A stretch of 64,000 nt of DNA from Kordiimonas sp. SCSIO 12603. Its GTDB lineage: Bacteria > Pseudomonadota > Alphaproteobacteria > Sphingomonadales > Kordiimonadaceae. Numbering within the stretch: position 1 is the first letter of the stretch; each line of letters starts with the position of its first letter. The stretch spans positions 425,501 to 489,500 of the forward strand of contig NZ_CP073748.1 in the NCBI RefSeq assembly GCF_024398035.1. Reading direction: 5' to 3'. The translations under genes and the position numbers were made by a program. The notes under the pieces were generated by a model that saw only the letters and a program-made list of their open reading frames with translations, was not told the DNA's origin and ran no database searches. This document shows, piece after piece, positions 35,067-43,585 of the stretch.

Positions 35067-36020
35067 ATGAAACAGGCATTAACTGGTTTGGCCGTGTCAG
35101 CACTGGGGGTAACATCCGTGTTGGCGGATGATCAGAAGGGATTTGAATTCCTTGCGTTTGGCGACATGCCTTATGGTGGTAGCCAGATTAATTATCTGGA
35201 ACAGGCTGCTAAAAAGCTAAAAACCTCTGATATTCCTTTTGCACTTTTCTTTGGTGATATGAAAAGCGGTGGTAAACGCTGTAGTGAAAAGCGTTACGAA
35301 GAAAACCTTAGCGCAATCTTTGGTGTTACTGAAAAGCCTGTTTTTCTGACCCTCGGTGATAATGACTGGACCGACTGTGACCGAAAAGGCGATAATGAGC
35401 TGGTAAAGCTCTATGAAATCCGTGAACGAGCTTACCGCAGTGATTATTTACCTGAAAACCGCACGACTATGAATATTAACCGGGATATCAGCTATCCGGA
35501 ACTTGTTCGTTTTCAGTATGAAAACCTTTATGTCACCACACAGCATATTGTTGGTACAGGGAACGGGCGTGAAGAAGTTGTGGCAGACAACAAAAATGAG
35601 ATCCTGACAGCTGTTGATCTAAGAGACGCCAAAAACAAAGCCTGGCTTGAAGAAAGTTTCCATGATGCTGCTGATGCAGACGGTATGGTGGTGTTTATTC
35701 ATGCTGATGTTACAGAGGATTCCTCTTTTCTTGGTAAAGAGACTTGTGGGAGTGGTCTTCAGGAAAACTGCGATCCTTATGCGAGCTTTATACAAAACCT
35801 GAAAGAAAAAGCTGCGGCTTATGAAAAGCCTGTGCTTTTTATCCACGGTTCCACCAAGGTCCACTGCGTTCAACAGGGTTTTCTGGGTGAAGATAACCTT
35901 ACACGCTTTAACGGTGCAGGGGATGGTGTTCTCGATCTTTCCTTCGTGAAATGGAACGGGAAAACCGGGTTTGAGTTTAAAAGCTTTAATACCGGGAAAA
36001 ATGTTAAAACCTGCGACTAA
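35067..36020 (+). CDS. Secreted metallophosphoesterase-like protein
   Basis: This 317-aa protein starts at ATG 35067 (GGAGG six bases upstream) with a signal peptide ending near ADD (about residue 20). Phosphoesterase-like motifs are spaced along it: FGDMPYGG, LFFGDMKSGGKRC, LGDNDWTDC, FIHADVTED and IHGSTKVHC. They look like a calcineurin-like fold with altered motifs (GDM instead of GDxH), so metal binding and enzyme activity need proof. Several cysteines suggest disulfides in the periplasm. It stands alone between an operon and a terminator. Confidence 0.7.
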   Translation: MKQALTGLAVSALGVTSVLADDQKGFEFLAFGDMPYGGSQINYLEQAAKKLKTSDIPFALFFGDMKSGGKRCSEKRYEENLSAIFGVTEKPVFLTLGDNDWTDCDRKGDNELVKLYEIRERAYRSDYLPENRTTMNINRDISYPELVRFQYENLYVTTQHIVGTGNGREEVVADNKNEILTAVDLRDAKNKAWLEESFHDAADADGMVVFIHADVTEDSSFLGKETCGSGLQENCDPYASFIQNLKEKAAAYEKPVLFIHGSTKVHCVQQGFLGEDNLTRFNGAGDGVLDLSFVKWNGKTGFEFKSFNTGKNVKTCD

Positions 36021-36027
36021 ATATAAA

Positions 36028-36055
36028 AAAAGCCCGGTAACACTACCGGGCTTTT
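36028..36055. terminator. Bidirectional terminator between phosphoesterase and lysK
   Basis: A perfect 12-bp stem (AAAAGCCCGGTA at 36028-36039, TACCGGGCTTTT at 36044-36055) with loop ACAC serves both convergent genes. Confidence 0.92.
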
Positions 36056-36079
36056 CAATATTCATTTATGTGCCAAGCG

Positions 36080-37663
36080 TTATGCTGCCAGCTCTCCAGC
36101 AAGGCCTGCTTTCACGAGCTTGATGCTATCTTCAAGACCGTACAGCGCAAAGAAGCCGCCCATGCGTGGGCCCTGGCTTTGGCCAAGAAGGACTTCATAA
36201 CAGGCTTTAAACCATTCACGGAGGTTTTCAAATTCAGCGTCTTTACCCGCTGAGTAAACCTCTGTCATGATCACTTCTGCATCTGTCTCGTTCGGGTCCA
36301 GAGCACCAAGTCGGCTGATGAGGCTTTCAAATGCTTTGCTTTCCTGCTCGTTTGGCAAACGGAAGCTCTTTGTTGGTTTTACAAAGTCTTCATAATATTT
36401 GAGCGCATAGTCCATCAGGCGGTCAAGTGCAGGGAATTTTTCTGCGGTCGCGCCTTCAGCATATTTGCTCACAAAGCCCCAAAGCGCTTCTTTCTCTTCC
36501 GTGTTTGCCACAGAAACAAGGTTCAGAAGCAGCGCGAAGCTTACAGGCAGGCTTTCTGATGGAACATTGCCGCCATGGATGTGCCATACAGGGTTTTTAT
36601 AGCGGTCTGCCAGTTCCTGTGTTTGGTACTTCTCAAGGAAGGTATAATATTCATCTACGGCCTTCGGGATCACATCAAAATACAGGCGTTTCGCTTTCCG
36701 TGGGCTTTGGAACATATAAAGCGAAAGGCTCTCAGGGCTCGCATATGCAAGCCATTCTTCAATAGAGATACCGTTCCCTTTGGATTTCGAGATCTTCTTG
36801 CCCTCCTGATCAAGGAACAGCTCATAACTCAGCGCCTCTGGTGGTTGGCCACCAAGGATGCGGCGGATGATAGAAGAAAGCTTCACACTTTCATCCAGAT
36901 CTTTACCCGCCATCTCGTAGTCCACGTCAAGGGCATCCCAGCGCATTGCCCAGTCAACTTTCCACTGGCATTTCACATTGCCGCCGGTTACTGGCACTTC
37001 AATGCGCTCGCCCGCTTCTGTTTCAAAGCTGATGATGCCCTTTTCAGGATCTTCCACACGAACAGGAACCTGCAGCACGCGGCCTGTGTCAGGATCAATC
37101 GGCAGGAATGGGCTGTATGTTTGCTGGCGCTCTTCACCAAGCGTTGGCAAGATCACTTTGATTACTTTGTCATAGTTGCGGCAAAGCTTTAGTAGCGTCT
37201 CGTCAAAGCGACCTGATTTGTAGCATTCAGTTGCGGAATAAAACTCGTAATCAAATCCGTACTGGTCAAGGAAAGCCTGCAAGCGCGCATTATTATGCTC
37301 ACCAAAGCTGTTGTGTGTACCGAACGGGTCTGGCACCTCAGTGAGAGGCTTGCCTAGCGCACCTTCAAGAAGTTCCTGGTTTGGCACGTTTGTTGGCACT
37401 TTCCGAAGGCCATCCATATCATCCGAGAAACAGATAAGTTTGGTTGGGATATCAGAAATTTCCTGGAACGCGCGCATCACCATTGTTGTGCGGGCTACTT
37501 CGCCGAATGTACCAAGGTGCGGCAGGCCTGATGGGCCATACCCTGTTTCAAACAGAATATATCCCTTTTCCGGCGCGCCAGATTTATAGCGTTTGACCAG
37601 CTTTTCTGCTTCCTTGAAAGGCCAAGCGTTGCTGGATAGAGCTAAATCTACGTCTTTTGTCAT
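36080..37663 (-). CDS. lysK: Lysyl-tRNA synthetase, class I
   Basis: This is a class I LysRS, the archaeal-type enzyme found in many alphaproteobacteria in place of LysS. It has 527 aa from ATG 37663. The HIGH-type motif is GPSGLPHLGT (about residues 46-55) and the KMSKS-type motif is KKISKSKGNG (about 290-299). Conserved DDMDGLRKVP follows the Rossmann start. It charges tRNA-Lys. The only other copy would be outside this window. It is divergent from the helicase gene over a gap with inverted repeats. Confidence 0.96.
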   Translation of the reverse strand: MTKDVDLALSSNAWPFKEAEKLVKRYKSGAPEKGYILFETGYGPSGLPHLGTFGEVARTTMVMRAFQEISDIPTKLICFSDDMDGLRKVPTNVPNQELLEGALGKPLTEVPDPFGTHNSFGEHNNARLQAFLDQYGFDYEFYSATECYKSGRFDETLLKLCRNYDKVIKVILPTLGEERQQTYSPFLPIDPDTGRVLQVPVRVEDPEKGIISFETEAGERIEVPVTGGNVKCQWKVDWAMRWDALDVDYEMAGKDLDESVKLSSIIRRILGGQPPEALSYELFLDQEGKKISKSKGNGISIEEWLAYASPESLSLYMFQSPRKAKRLYFDVIPKAVDEYYTFLEKYQTQELADRYKNPVWHIHGGNVPSESLPVSFALLLNLVSVANTEEKEALWGFVSKYAEGATAEKFPALDRLMDYALKYYEDFVKPTKSFRLPNEQESKAFESLISRLGALDPNETDAEVIMTEVYSAGKDAEFENLREWFKACYEVLLGQSQGPRMGGFFALYGLEDSIKLVKAGLAGELAA

Positions 37664-37752
37664 AAGCGTCACCGTTATTTATAGGTTTCTGTTTGGTTTA
37701 AAACTCGCGGAAGCTAGGGTTTCTAAGGGCTTTCGTCAAGAAAAACACCAAT

Positions 37753-37818
37753 ATGTTATGGCATAAATTCTATAAAATCACATTAGCGGGTGTTTTTTAC
37801 GAATGCATAACATTATGC
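37753..37818. repeat. Inverted repeats in the lysK-helicase gap
   Basis: ATGTTATG (37753-37760) and CATAACAT (37806-37813) form an inverted pair; TTATG-G-CATAA (37756-37766) and GCATAA-CA-TTATGC (37805-37818) are local palindromes. The second lies just before the helicase start, and they look like binding sites for a dimeric regulator. Confidence 0.5.
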
Positions 37819-37825
37819 TCCGCCC

Positions 37826-40591
37826 ATGTCTGACTTATTTGGCCCGGATTTAGTAGTTGAAGCTGACCGTGCGGGAGCCTCGCTTGAGGCAATTCCTGTG
37901 GCGGTGGTTGGCGTGCGCTTTGTTACCATTCTTACGGAACATGGTGAGTTTGAAGAATTTGATCATGAAACGGCGGCTAAGCGCCTAAGCACGAAGGCGC
38001 ATATGCTGGTGAACAGGGTTATGGCGGCGCGCAGGCTTGGTATGCCGTACCTACGAGCATATGATTTGCTGGAATTATACGCATTCGTTCGGCCTGCTCG
38101 CTATTGTTTGCCGACAGTACAGGGTCTTCTTGAAGCTTTGGTGCTAGATAAAAGCGCCGATACTCACGAAGACATCTGCCTCGCCCTTCATACGATTGCG
38201 GAGCGACTCTTGTCTGATATGGCGGCAGAAACCTACCGCTACAGGGCCGGGGGCGACCGTGTTTTGATGATGATGGCCAAAGCGGGCTGGACATGGGGGC
38301 CACTTGCGCTTGGGTATATGGAAGAATTCGCTGATCATAGCCGAGAGGATGGTTTGCTGGTCTGGACATCTCTTCCTGAATGGGAAGATGGGGCACCGCC
38401 GCCGCCGCCAGGTGATGAAGCAATTGAACCGGAGGAAAGCCTTTCAAGGCTTACGGAACTTTTGGGGAATGGATCAGAACAGCGCGAAGGGCAAAAACGT
38501 TATGCTGCTGCCGCAACCCATGTGTTCAGGCCGCGTGAAATGCTTGAAGGGCCGAATATCCAACTTCTTGAAGCAGGAACCGGCACAGGGAAAACCCTCG
38601 GGTATATCGCACCCGCAAGCCGCTGGGCTGAACGGAACGATGGTGCCGTTTGGTTATCCACGTACACAAAAAACCTACAGAGGCAGCTGGATCAGGAACT
38701 TTCCAAGCTTTATCCAGACCCTCGGGTTAAGGATAAACGGGCAGTTATCAGGAAAGGGCGTGAAAACTATGCCTGCCTTCTGAATATTGAGGAAACCACC
38801 CGTGCAGTAATGATGCGTACTAACCCAAATCAGGGTGAAGACCGGGATAAAATCCTGATCGGGCTTGTAGCTCGCTGGGCACGGTATACCCGTGACGGTG
38901 ATATGATTGGGGGTGATTTCCCAAGCTGGCTTGGTGCTCATTTTGGGGTAGGACGTATTGCAGGGCTCACGGACCGTAGGGGGGAATGCCTCTATTCTGC
39001 CTGCGCGCACTTCAGGCGTTGTTATATTGAAAAGTCTGCCCGTAAAGCCAAACATGCTGATCTTGTGGTAGCGAACCATGCGCTGGTGATCGCACAAGCC
39101 GTTTCAAGGATTGGAGATCCTGATCTTCCAAAACGTTTGGTCTTTGATGAAGGTCACCATGTTTTTGATGCGGCGGATAGTGCATTTTCCCTGAATTTAT
39201 CCGGGCTTGAAGGCGCCGAACTCCGGCGCTGGATCAGAGGCAAAGAAAGTGGTGGTAGCACACGGGCAAGGGGGCTTAAAAGTCGGCTGGAAGAGCTAGT
39301 TGCTGATGATATGGACGCACAGAAGCTTCTTGAAGAAACGCTTGAAGCAGCACGATTGTTACCGTCAGATAACTGGATGGGTCGCGTTGCGGGCTCTGCT
39401 CCGGTAACGCGGTTTGAAACTTTCCTTATGCATATCAGGGCACAAGTGCTTACCCGCGCAGATGGGCGAGGGCCGCATACTATTGAATGTTCAATCGCTG
39501 ATCCAATCGAAGGATTGGTGGAAGCGGGGCAAGCGCTGTTTGAAGGGCTCGCTGCACTCGCACAGCCTATGTCAGGGCTTTCAAACCTTTTGATAAAACG
39601 GCTTGATGAAGATTCTGATGTGCTTGATAGCATGTCCCGTGGGCGGTTAGAGAGTTCAGCGAGGTCACTGAAACAGCGCGCAGAGATTGTTACCAACTGG
39701 GCTGCTATGGCTGAAGGCCTTGGAAAGCTATCGCCTGAGGGCTTTATTGACTGGTTTGAGATAGAGCGTATTGATGGCCGCGAACGAGATATCGGGTATC
39801 ACCGCCATTTCATAGACCCAACTAAACCATTTTCAGAGTGTGTGCTTGCAGAAACCCACGGAACACTGATTACATCCGCAACGTTGAGAGACAAAGCGAC
39901 TGAAGTGGAAGATTGGCAATCTGCTGATATGCGAACAGGGGCTCAGCATCTGATGGTGCCGCCAAAGCGGCTTTCTGTTTTATCCCCTTTTGATTATCCA
40001 AAATCTACCAAGGTGTTGATAGTTGGTGATGTGAATAAAATGGATGCCGTTCAAGTGGCGGCGGCATACCGGGCACTCTTTATGGCATCTGGCGGTGGAG
40101 CACTTGGGCTATTCACTGCCATTAGTCGTCTCAGAACAACTTATGAATATATCGCTGGGAACATGGAAGAAAACGGCATGCCGCTTTATGCGCAGCACGT
40201 AGATCCCGTGGATACCGCAACGCTTGTTGATATTTTCAGAGATGATCCTAATAGCTGCCTATTGGGAACAGATGCTGTGCGGGACGGGGTGGATGTACCT
40301 GGTGATAGCCTGCGTCTTATTGTATTTGATCGTGTTCCCTGGCCGCGACCAACCATTTTGCACAGAGCGCGCCGGAATGCTTTTGGCGGCCGGCACTATG
40401 ATGAAATGCTCACACGTCTTAAACTCGCACAGGCTTTTGGTCGGCTTGTACGGCGTGCGAATGATCGCGGCGTGTTTGTGATGCTGGACGGTCAAACCCC
40501 AACGCGGTTGATGGAAGCAATGCCTGAAGGGGTGGAAATTGAACGGGTTGGCCTTGCGGAAGCGGTGAAAACTATCCGGGAATTCTTTTAA
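37826..40591 (+). CDS. DinG/XPD-family ATP-dependent DNA helicase with N-terminal extension
   Basis: This 921-aa superfamily 2 helicase has Walker A EAGTGTGKT (residues 249-257). The iron-sulfur cysteines Cys317, Cys388, Cys393 and Cys399 have the x4 and x5 spacing of the DinG cluster. ANHAL (416-420) and the DEGH box (441-444) follow, and later motifs include VRDGVDVPGDSLRLIVFDRVPWP and AFGRLVRR. DinG unwinds 5'-3', including R-loops. About 245 residues precede the Walker motif; the segment DLLELYAFVRPARYCLPT (80-97) resembles a DnaQ-fold region but the acidic catalytic residues are not seen, so this may be a degenerate exonuclease domain. Confidence 0.9.
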   Translation: MSDLFGPDLVVEADRAGASLEAIPVAVVGVRFVTILTEHGEFEEFDHETAAKRLSTKAHMLVNRVMAARRLGMPYLRAYDLLELYAFVRPARYCLPTVQGLLEALVLDKSADTHEDICLALHTIAERLLSDMAAETYRYRAGGDRVLMMMAKAGWTWGPLALGYMEEFADHSREDGLLVWTSLPEWEDGAPPPPPGDEAIEPEESLSRLTELLGNGSEQREGQKRYAAAATHVFRPREMLEGPNIQLLEAGTGTGKTLGYIAPASRWAERNDGAVWLSTYTKNLQRQLDQELSKLYPDPRVKDKRAVIRKGRENYACLLNIEETTRAVMMRTNPNQGEDRDKILIGLVARWARYTRDGDMIGGDFPSWLGAHFGVGRIAGLTDRRGECLYSACAHFRRCYIEKSARKAKHADLVVANHALVIAQAVSRIGDPDLPKRLVFDEGHHVFDAADSAFSLNLSGLEGAELRRWIRGKESGGSTRARGLKSRLEELVADDMDAQKLLEETLEAARLLPSDNWMGRVAGSAPVTRFETFLMHIRAQVLTRADGRGPHTIECSIADPIEGLVEAGQALFEGLAALAQPMSGLSNLLIKRLDEDSDVLDSMSRGRLESSARSLKQRAEIVTNWAAMAEGLGKLSPEGFIDWFEIERIDGRERDIGYHRHFIDPTKPFSECVLAETHGTLITSATLRDKATEVEDWQSADMRTGAQHLMVPPKRLSVLSPFDYPKSTKVLIVGDVNKMDAVQVAAAYRALFMASGGGALGLFTAISRLRTTYEYIAGNMEENGMPLYAQHVDPVDTATLVDIFRDDPNSCLLGTDAVRDGVDVPGDSLRLIVFDRVPWPRPTILHRARRNAFGGRHYDEMLTRLKLAQAFGRLVRRANDRGVFVMLDGQTPTRLMEAMPEGVEIERVGLAEAVKTIREFF

Positions 40592-40609
40592 AGCTTAGAG
40601 ATTATATTG

Positions 40610-41575
40610 ATGCAGCAGCTGCCACGAGCAACAGAAAAGCTAGATTTCGTAACAGTTACATTTGCTGGTGATTTGAAGCTGCTTGAATTGCAGGCCAAAT
40701 CGATGGCTATGTTCCTGCCTGCTAGTTTGGTGGGAAACATCGTTGTTATCTTTAATGACGCAGATCCAAAAGAGAACCGAGATTTTTTCGAAGAAAATAT
40801 TCGCCCCTTGTATGGTTCCTTGGCGCCAAAGCTTAAACTGTTTAACCGAGCTGACCTAACGGGTGATTATGTGTTTATCCACCGTGATTGGTTCAGCCAA
40901 CAGATTATGAAGTTGAGAATTGCTGAGCATATTGAGAACTCTGCCTATATTATACTGGATTCAAAGAACCATTTTACGCGGCACGTAAAGCGCGAGGATT
41001 TTGTAGCTCCAGATGGTCGGCTCAAGTTGGCCTTTATGAAGTTCCAAACTGATAGTTCATTTTTCAGGCGGTTATGGTCCGGCGGTAAGGTAGGGTATGA
41101 TATACCGAGAAGATTGGTTGGTTCTTTTGAATATTTTGGCCTTAAGCCAGAAAAGTACCTACAGCAGATAGTTCCAACAACAACACCTTTCCCATTATAC
41201 CGAGATATCTCCCTTAATTTGATTAACGAGATTGAAACCCGAGAAAATAAACGTTTTGAAGACTGGTTCGAGACTTACTTCACAGCAACAGAGTTTTATC
41301 TTTCGCAAGCATTTCCACTTTATAAAGGTATAGAAAACGAGATGCTTTACCTGCCATCCAAACGGTTGGGAAACATTATCTTCCCCGGGAATGTATCTAT
41401 CGCTGATATAGACCAGCGCCTTAATAAGCACCGAAAACAGGGCTATTTTTCCTTCGGCGTGCACAGAAAGGCTTTTAATGGATTAAATGATGAAACCGTG
41501 GCCCTTATAGGGAAATTTTGGGTAGAAATAGGCCTTATAGAAACTGAGGAAGAAGCTCGCTTGTTTCTAAAATAA
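40610..41575 (+). CDS. DUF6492-like protein
   Basis: This 321-aa soluble protein has a Rossmann-like N-terminus (LDFVTVTFAGDLKLLELQA) and the segment YIILDSKNHFTRHV (about residues 112-125), resembling the DxD-like active-site region of DUF6492, which appears related to glycosyltransferases. No membrane helix is evident. The ribosome site is weak. It follows the helicase by 18 bases and may share its transcript, though the functions look unrelated. A glycan-modifying role is an inference from the family only. Confidence 0.65.
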   Translation: MQQLPRATEKLDFVTVTFAGDLKLLELQAKSMAMFLPASLVGNIVVIFNDADPKENRDFFEENIRPLYGSLAPKLKLFNRADLTGDYVFIHRDWFSQQIMKLRIAEHIENSAYIILDSKNHFTRHVKREDFVAPDGRLKLAFMKFQTDSSFFRRLWSGGKVGYDIPRRLVGSFEYFGLKPEKYLQQIVPTTTPFPLYRDISLNLINEIETRENKRFEDWFETYFTATEFYLSQAFPLYKGIENEMLYLPSKRLGNIIFPGNVSIADIDQRLNKHRKQGYFSFGVHRKAFNGLNDETVALIGKFWVEIGLIETEEEARLFLK

Positions 41576-41631
41576 TATGATTGTTCTATCGGTTTTAAAG
41601 AGAATAAACCATTTACATTATGCGCCTTATT

Positions 41632-41645
41632 GGCGATAAATCGCC
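41632..41645. repeat. Short palindrome before the TerB-like gene
   Basis: GGCGAT-AA-ATCGCC is a perfect 6-bp inverted repeat with a two-base spacer, 21 bases before the start codon of the TerB-like gene. The close spacing suggests a protein-binding operator more than a hairpin. Confidence 0.35.
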
Positions 41646-41666
41646 TTAAGAAAAGGAGAGCTATGT

Positions 41667-42080
41667 ATGTCTACAATTAGCCCTGAAACCGCTTTGGTTT
41701 ATACGATGGTGACAGTTGCCGCATCTGATGGACAACTATCTGATACAGAACTTACCCGCATGACAGGTCTTGTTGGCTATCTGCCGGCCTTTCGCGATTA
41801 TAATATTGAGCGCTTGCGCCAGGATACAGATACATGTGTGGATCTGATGCAAAGTGAAGAAGGCTTGGACGCTGTACTTGGTCTTGTGGCTGAAGCTGTG
41901 CCTGAAACACATATTGATCTTGTTTATGCACTTGCATGTGAAGTTGCCGCATCTGATAGCTCCTTGAGCCAGGAAGAACTTCGTCTTCTTGAGATTATCC
42001 GACACTTCTTTGATATTGACCGCCTGACGGCAGCGGCGATTGAACGTGGTATTGCAAGCCGCCAGAAGAGCTTTGCTTAA
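41667..42080 (+). CDS. TerB-family protein
   Basis: This 137-aa, all-helical acidic protein has the TerB/tellurite-resistance-like fold. The repeated motif ALVYTMVTVAASDGQLSDTEL (about residues 10-30) recurs near residues 85-105 as ALACEVAASDSSLSQEEL, two DG/DS-type metal-binding-like EF loops typical of the family. RBS AAGGAGAG sits six bases before ATG 41667. TerB proteins bind calcium and act in membrane-linked stress complexes in the family; here no other ter gene is nearby, so the role is unknown. Confidence 0.8.
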   Translation: MSTISPETALVYTMVTVAASDGQLSDTELTRMTGLVGYLPAFRDYNIERLRQDTDTCVDLMQSEEGLDAVLGLVAEAVPETHIDLVYALACEVAASDSSLSQEELRLLEIIRHFFDIDRLTAAAIERGIASRQKSFA

Positions 42081-42101
42081 GAAATTTCTCACCCGTGTGT
42101 T

Positions 42102-42716
42102 TTAATTCGCGCGGGTGAATTCTGCTTCCAAGATCAGGTTTACTTCATCACCCACCAGCGGCAGCCACTGCTTCAGATTAAAATCAGACCTTTTGAAGCG
42201 ACCTTTTCCTGAAAAACCAATGGTTTTCTTGCCTGTCGCGGGGTTTGTGCCGCTGCCGATAAATTCAGCTGATAAAGTTATCTCTTTCCGAATGCCTCTG
42301 ATGGTCAGGTTTCCAACAATCTCCGCGGTTTTTTCACCTGTAAGCTGAATGCGTGTGCTTTCAAAGCTGGCGTAAGGATAGTTTTCACTGTCAAACATTC
42401 TATCTGCTCTCAGCATGTTATCGAGTGCTTCACTGTTGGTATCCACAGATGCCGTATCAATACGCGTATAAAGCTGAGCTTCTTGAGGTTTTTCTGGGTT
42501 AATTACCAGAGAGCCTTCAATCTGGTTAAAGCGACCATGATGGAGTGAAAAACCCAAGTGATTAACCGAAAAGATGATGTTGGCATGAGTTGGATCCAGT
42601 TCATAACGACCGGGCACAGCTTTGAGTGGGTCATCATTTAAAGGATACACAATTCGAGCCACAGAAGCACAGCCCGCAAGTGTCAGGAAAAGCACAGCTA
42701 TGAAAGGGTACCTCAT
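42102..42716 (-). CDS. YceI-family lipoprotein
   Basis: This 204-aa protein has a signal peptide with lipobox LAGC (lipidated Cys16). The rest is the YceI lipid-binding beta barrel: YELDPTHANIIFSVNHLGFS (about residues 38-57), RFNQIEGSLVINP, then DNMLRADRMFDSENYPYASFEST and the C-terminal GKGRFKRSDFNL. The fold carries long isoprenoid or lipid ligands in its cavity. It overlaps the upstream TPR-like gene by four bases (ATGA), so the two form an operon and may act together in the periplasm or outer membrane. Confidence 0.9.
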   Translation of the reverse strand: MRYPFIAVLFLTLAGCASVARIVYPLNDDPLKAVPGRYELDPTHANIIFSVNHLGFSLHHGRFNQIEGSLVINPEKPQEAQLYTRIDTASVDTNSEALDNMLRADRMFDSENYPYASFESTRIQLTGEKTAEIVGNLTIRGIRKEITLSAEFIGSGTNPATGKKTIGFSGKGRFKRSDFNLKQWLPLVGDEVNLILEAEFTRAN

Positions 42717-43537
42717 TCCTTCAAGCCCTCTGCATATTCAATAAGCCATGGATCGAGCTTGTAAGTTGGCTCTGATTTTTCGTCTTCAATAGCCACGAAG
42801 AGAGAGGCAGTTTTTAGTCTTTTTTTAAGGAGCTTTTTATCCTCAGCTTTAAGGGCTTCAAGTAATCCTTCACCGATCGTGATAAAATACTGATCGAGCG
42901 GAGAATTCCGTTCTGCTTTGATAAGTTTTTCGGCTTCTATAACAGCCTTTGCTCGTTCAGCTTTTTTGCCGCGGGCAAGAAACTTCACATATTCAAGTTG
43001 AAGGCCTGTATCAAATTCACCGCGTAGTTTGCCTTCTTCAAACATTTCCTGCGCAATGCTTTTCTTGGCACCTAATGCCACACGTGCGAAAAAGCCTGCG
43101 GCATAGACTTCGGAATGCCACGTTGCGTAAGCACCGAAGCTTTCGGCTTTTTCACGGTGTTTGAAAATAAGATTAAATAAGAGCGCGCGTGCGATGTTAG
43201 CGTGGTCTGTTGCTCTTTTTCGTTTGCCTTCAAAACTAAGTGCCGTTGATAGTGCAGCTGTAATTTTAAAGTTGTCCGGGTCAATTTTAAAAGCTTCTGT
43301 GCAGCTTTCAATTGTCAAATGCAAAGTTTTAACAGCGAGCTGGCCTTTATCTATGGTCCCACCTTGTGCAACGCCAGCCAGACAGCCAAGGGCATATCTT
43401 TCCTTTTCTGTGCTCAAGGTTGCAGCATGAAGAGCTTCTTCGTAGTTACCCTTTTCGTATGCCTTCCAACCAGTAGCAATATCGGCGGAAGCGGGGGAAG
43501 ATATGAATATAAGCGTCGAAAGTAATATGTGTTTCAT
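42713..43537 (-). CDS. Secreted TPR-like protein
   Basis: This 274-aa protein starts at ATG 43537 (AGGA upstream) with a signal peptide that ends near ASA (about residue 18). The mature part is alpha-helical with TPR-like units (GWKAYEKGNYEEALHAA near the N-terminus, then FKIDPDNFKITAALSTAL). No catalytic motif is seen. It is translationally coupled to the YceI lipoprotein by an ATGA overlap. A role as an adaptor in the periplasm is an inference. Confidence 0.75.
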   Translation of the reverse strand: MKHILLSTLIFISSPASADIATGWKAYEKGNYEEALHAATLSTEKERYALGCLAGVAQGGTIDKGQLAVKTLHLTIESCTEAFKIDPDNFKITAALSTALSFEGKRKRATDHANIARALLFNLIFKHREKAESFGAYATWHSEVYAAGFFARVALGAKKSIAQEMFEEGKLRGEFDTGLQLEYVKFLARGKKAERAKAVIEAEKLIKAERNSPLDQYFITIGEGLLEALKAEDKKLLKKRLKTASLFVAIEDEKSEPTYKLDPWLIEYAEGLKE

Positions 43538-43585
43538 ATTCAGTATCCTAGCGCGAGAAACCTGAATAAACACATAACGGCTGTG

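Noticed and set aside
39154-39696. A 180-codon open frame antisense to the helicase gene
   Set aside because: It is a Ser-rich shadow frame of the helicase with no recognisable motif or ribosome site.
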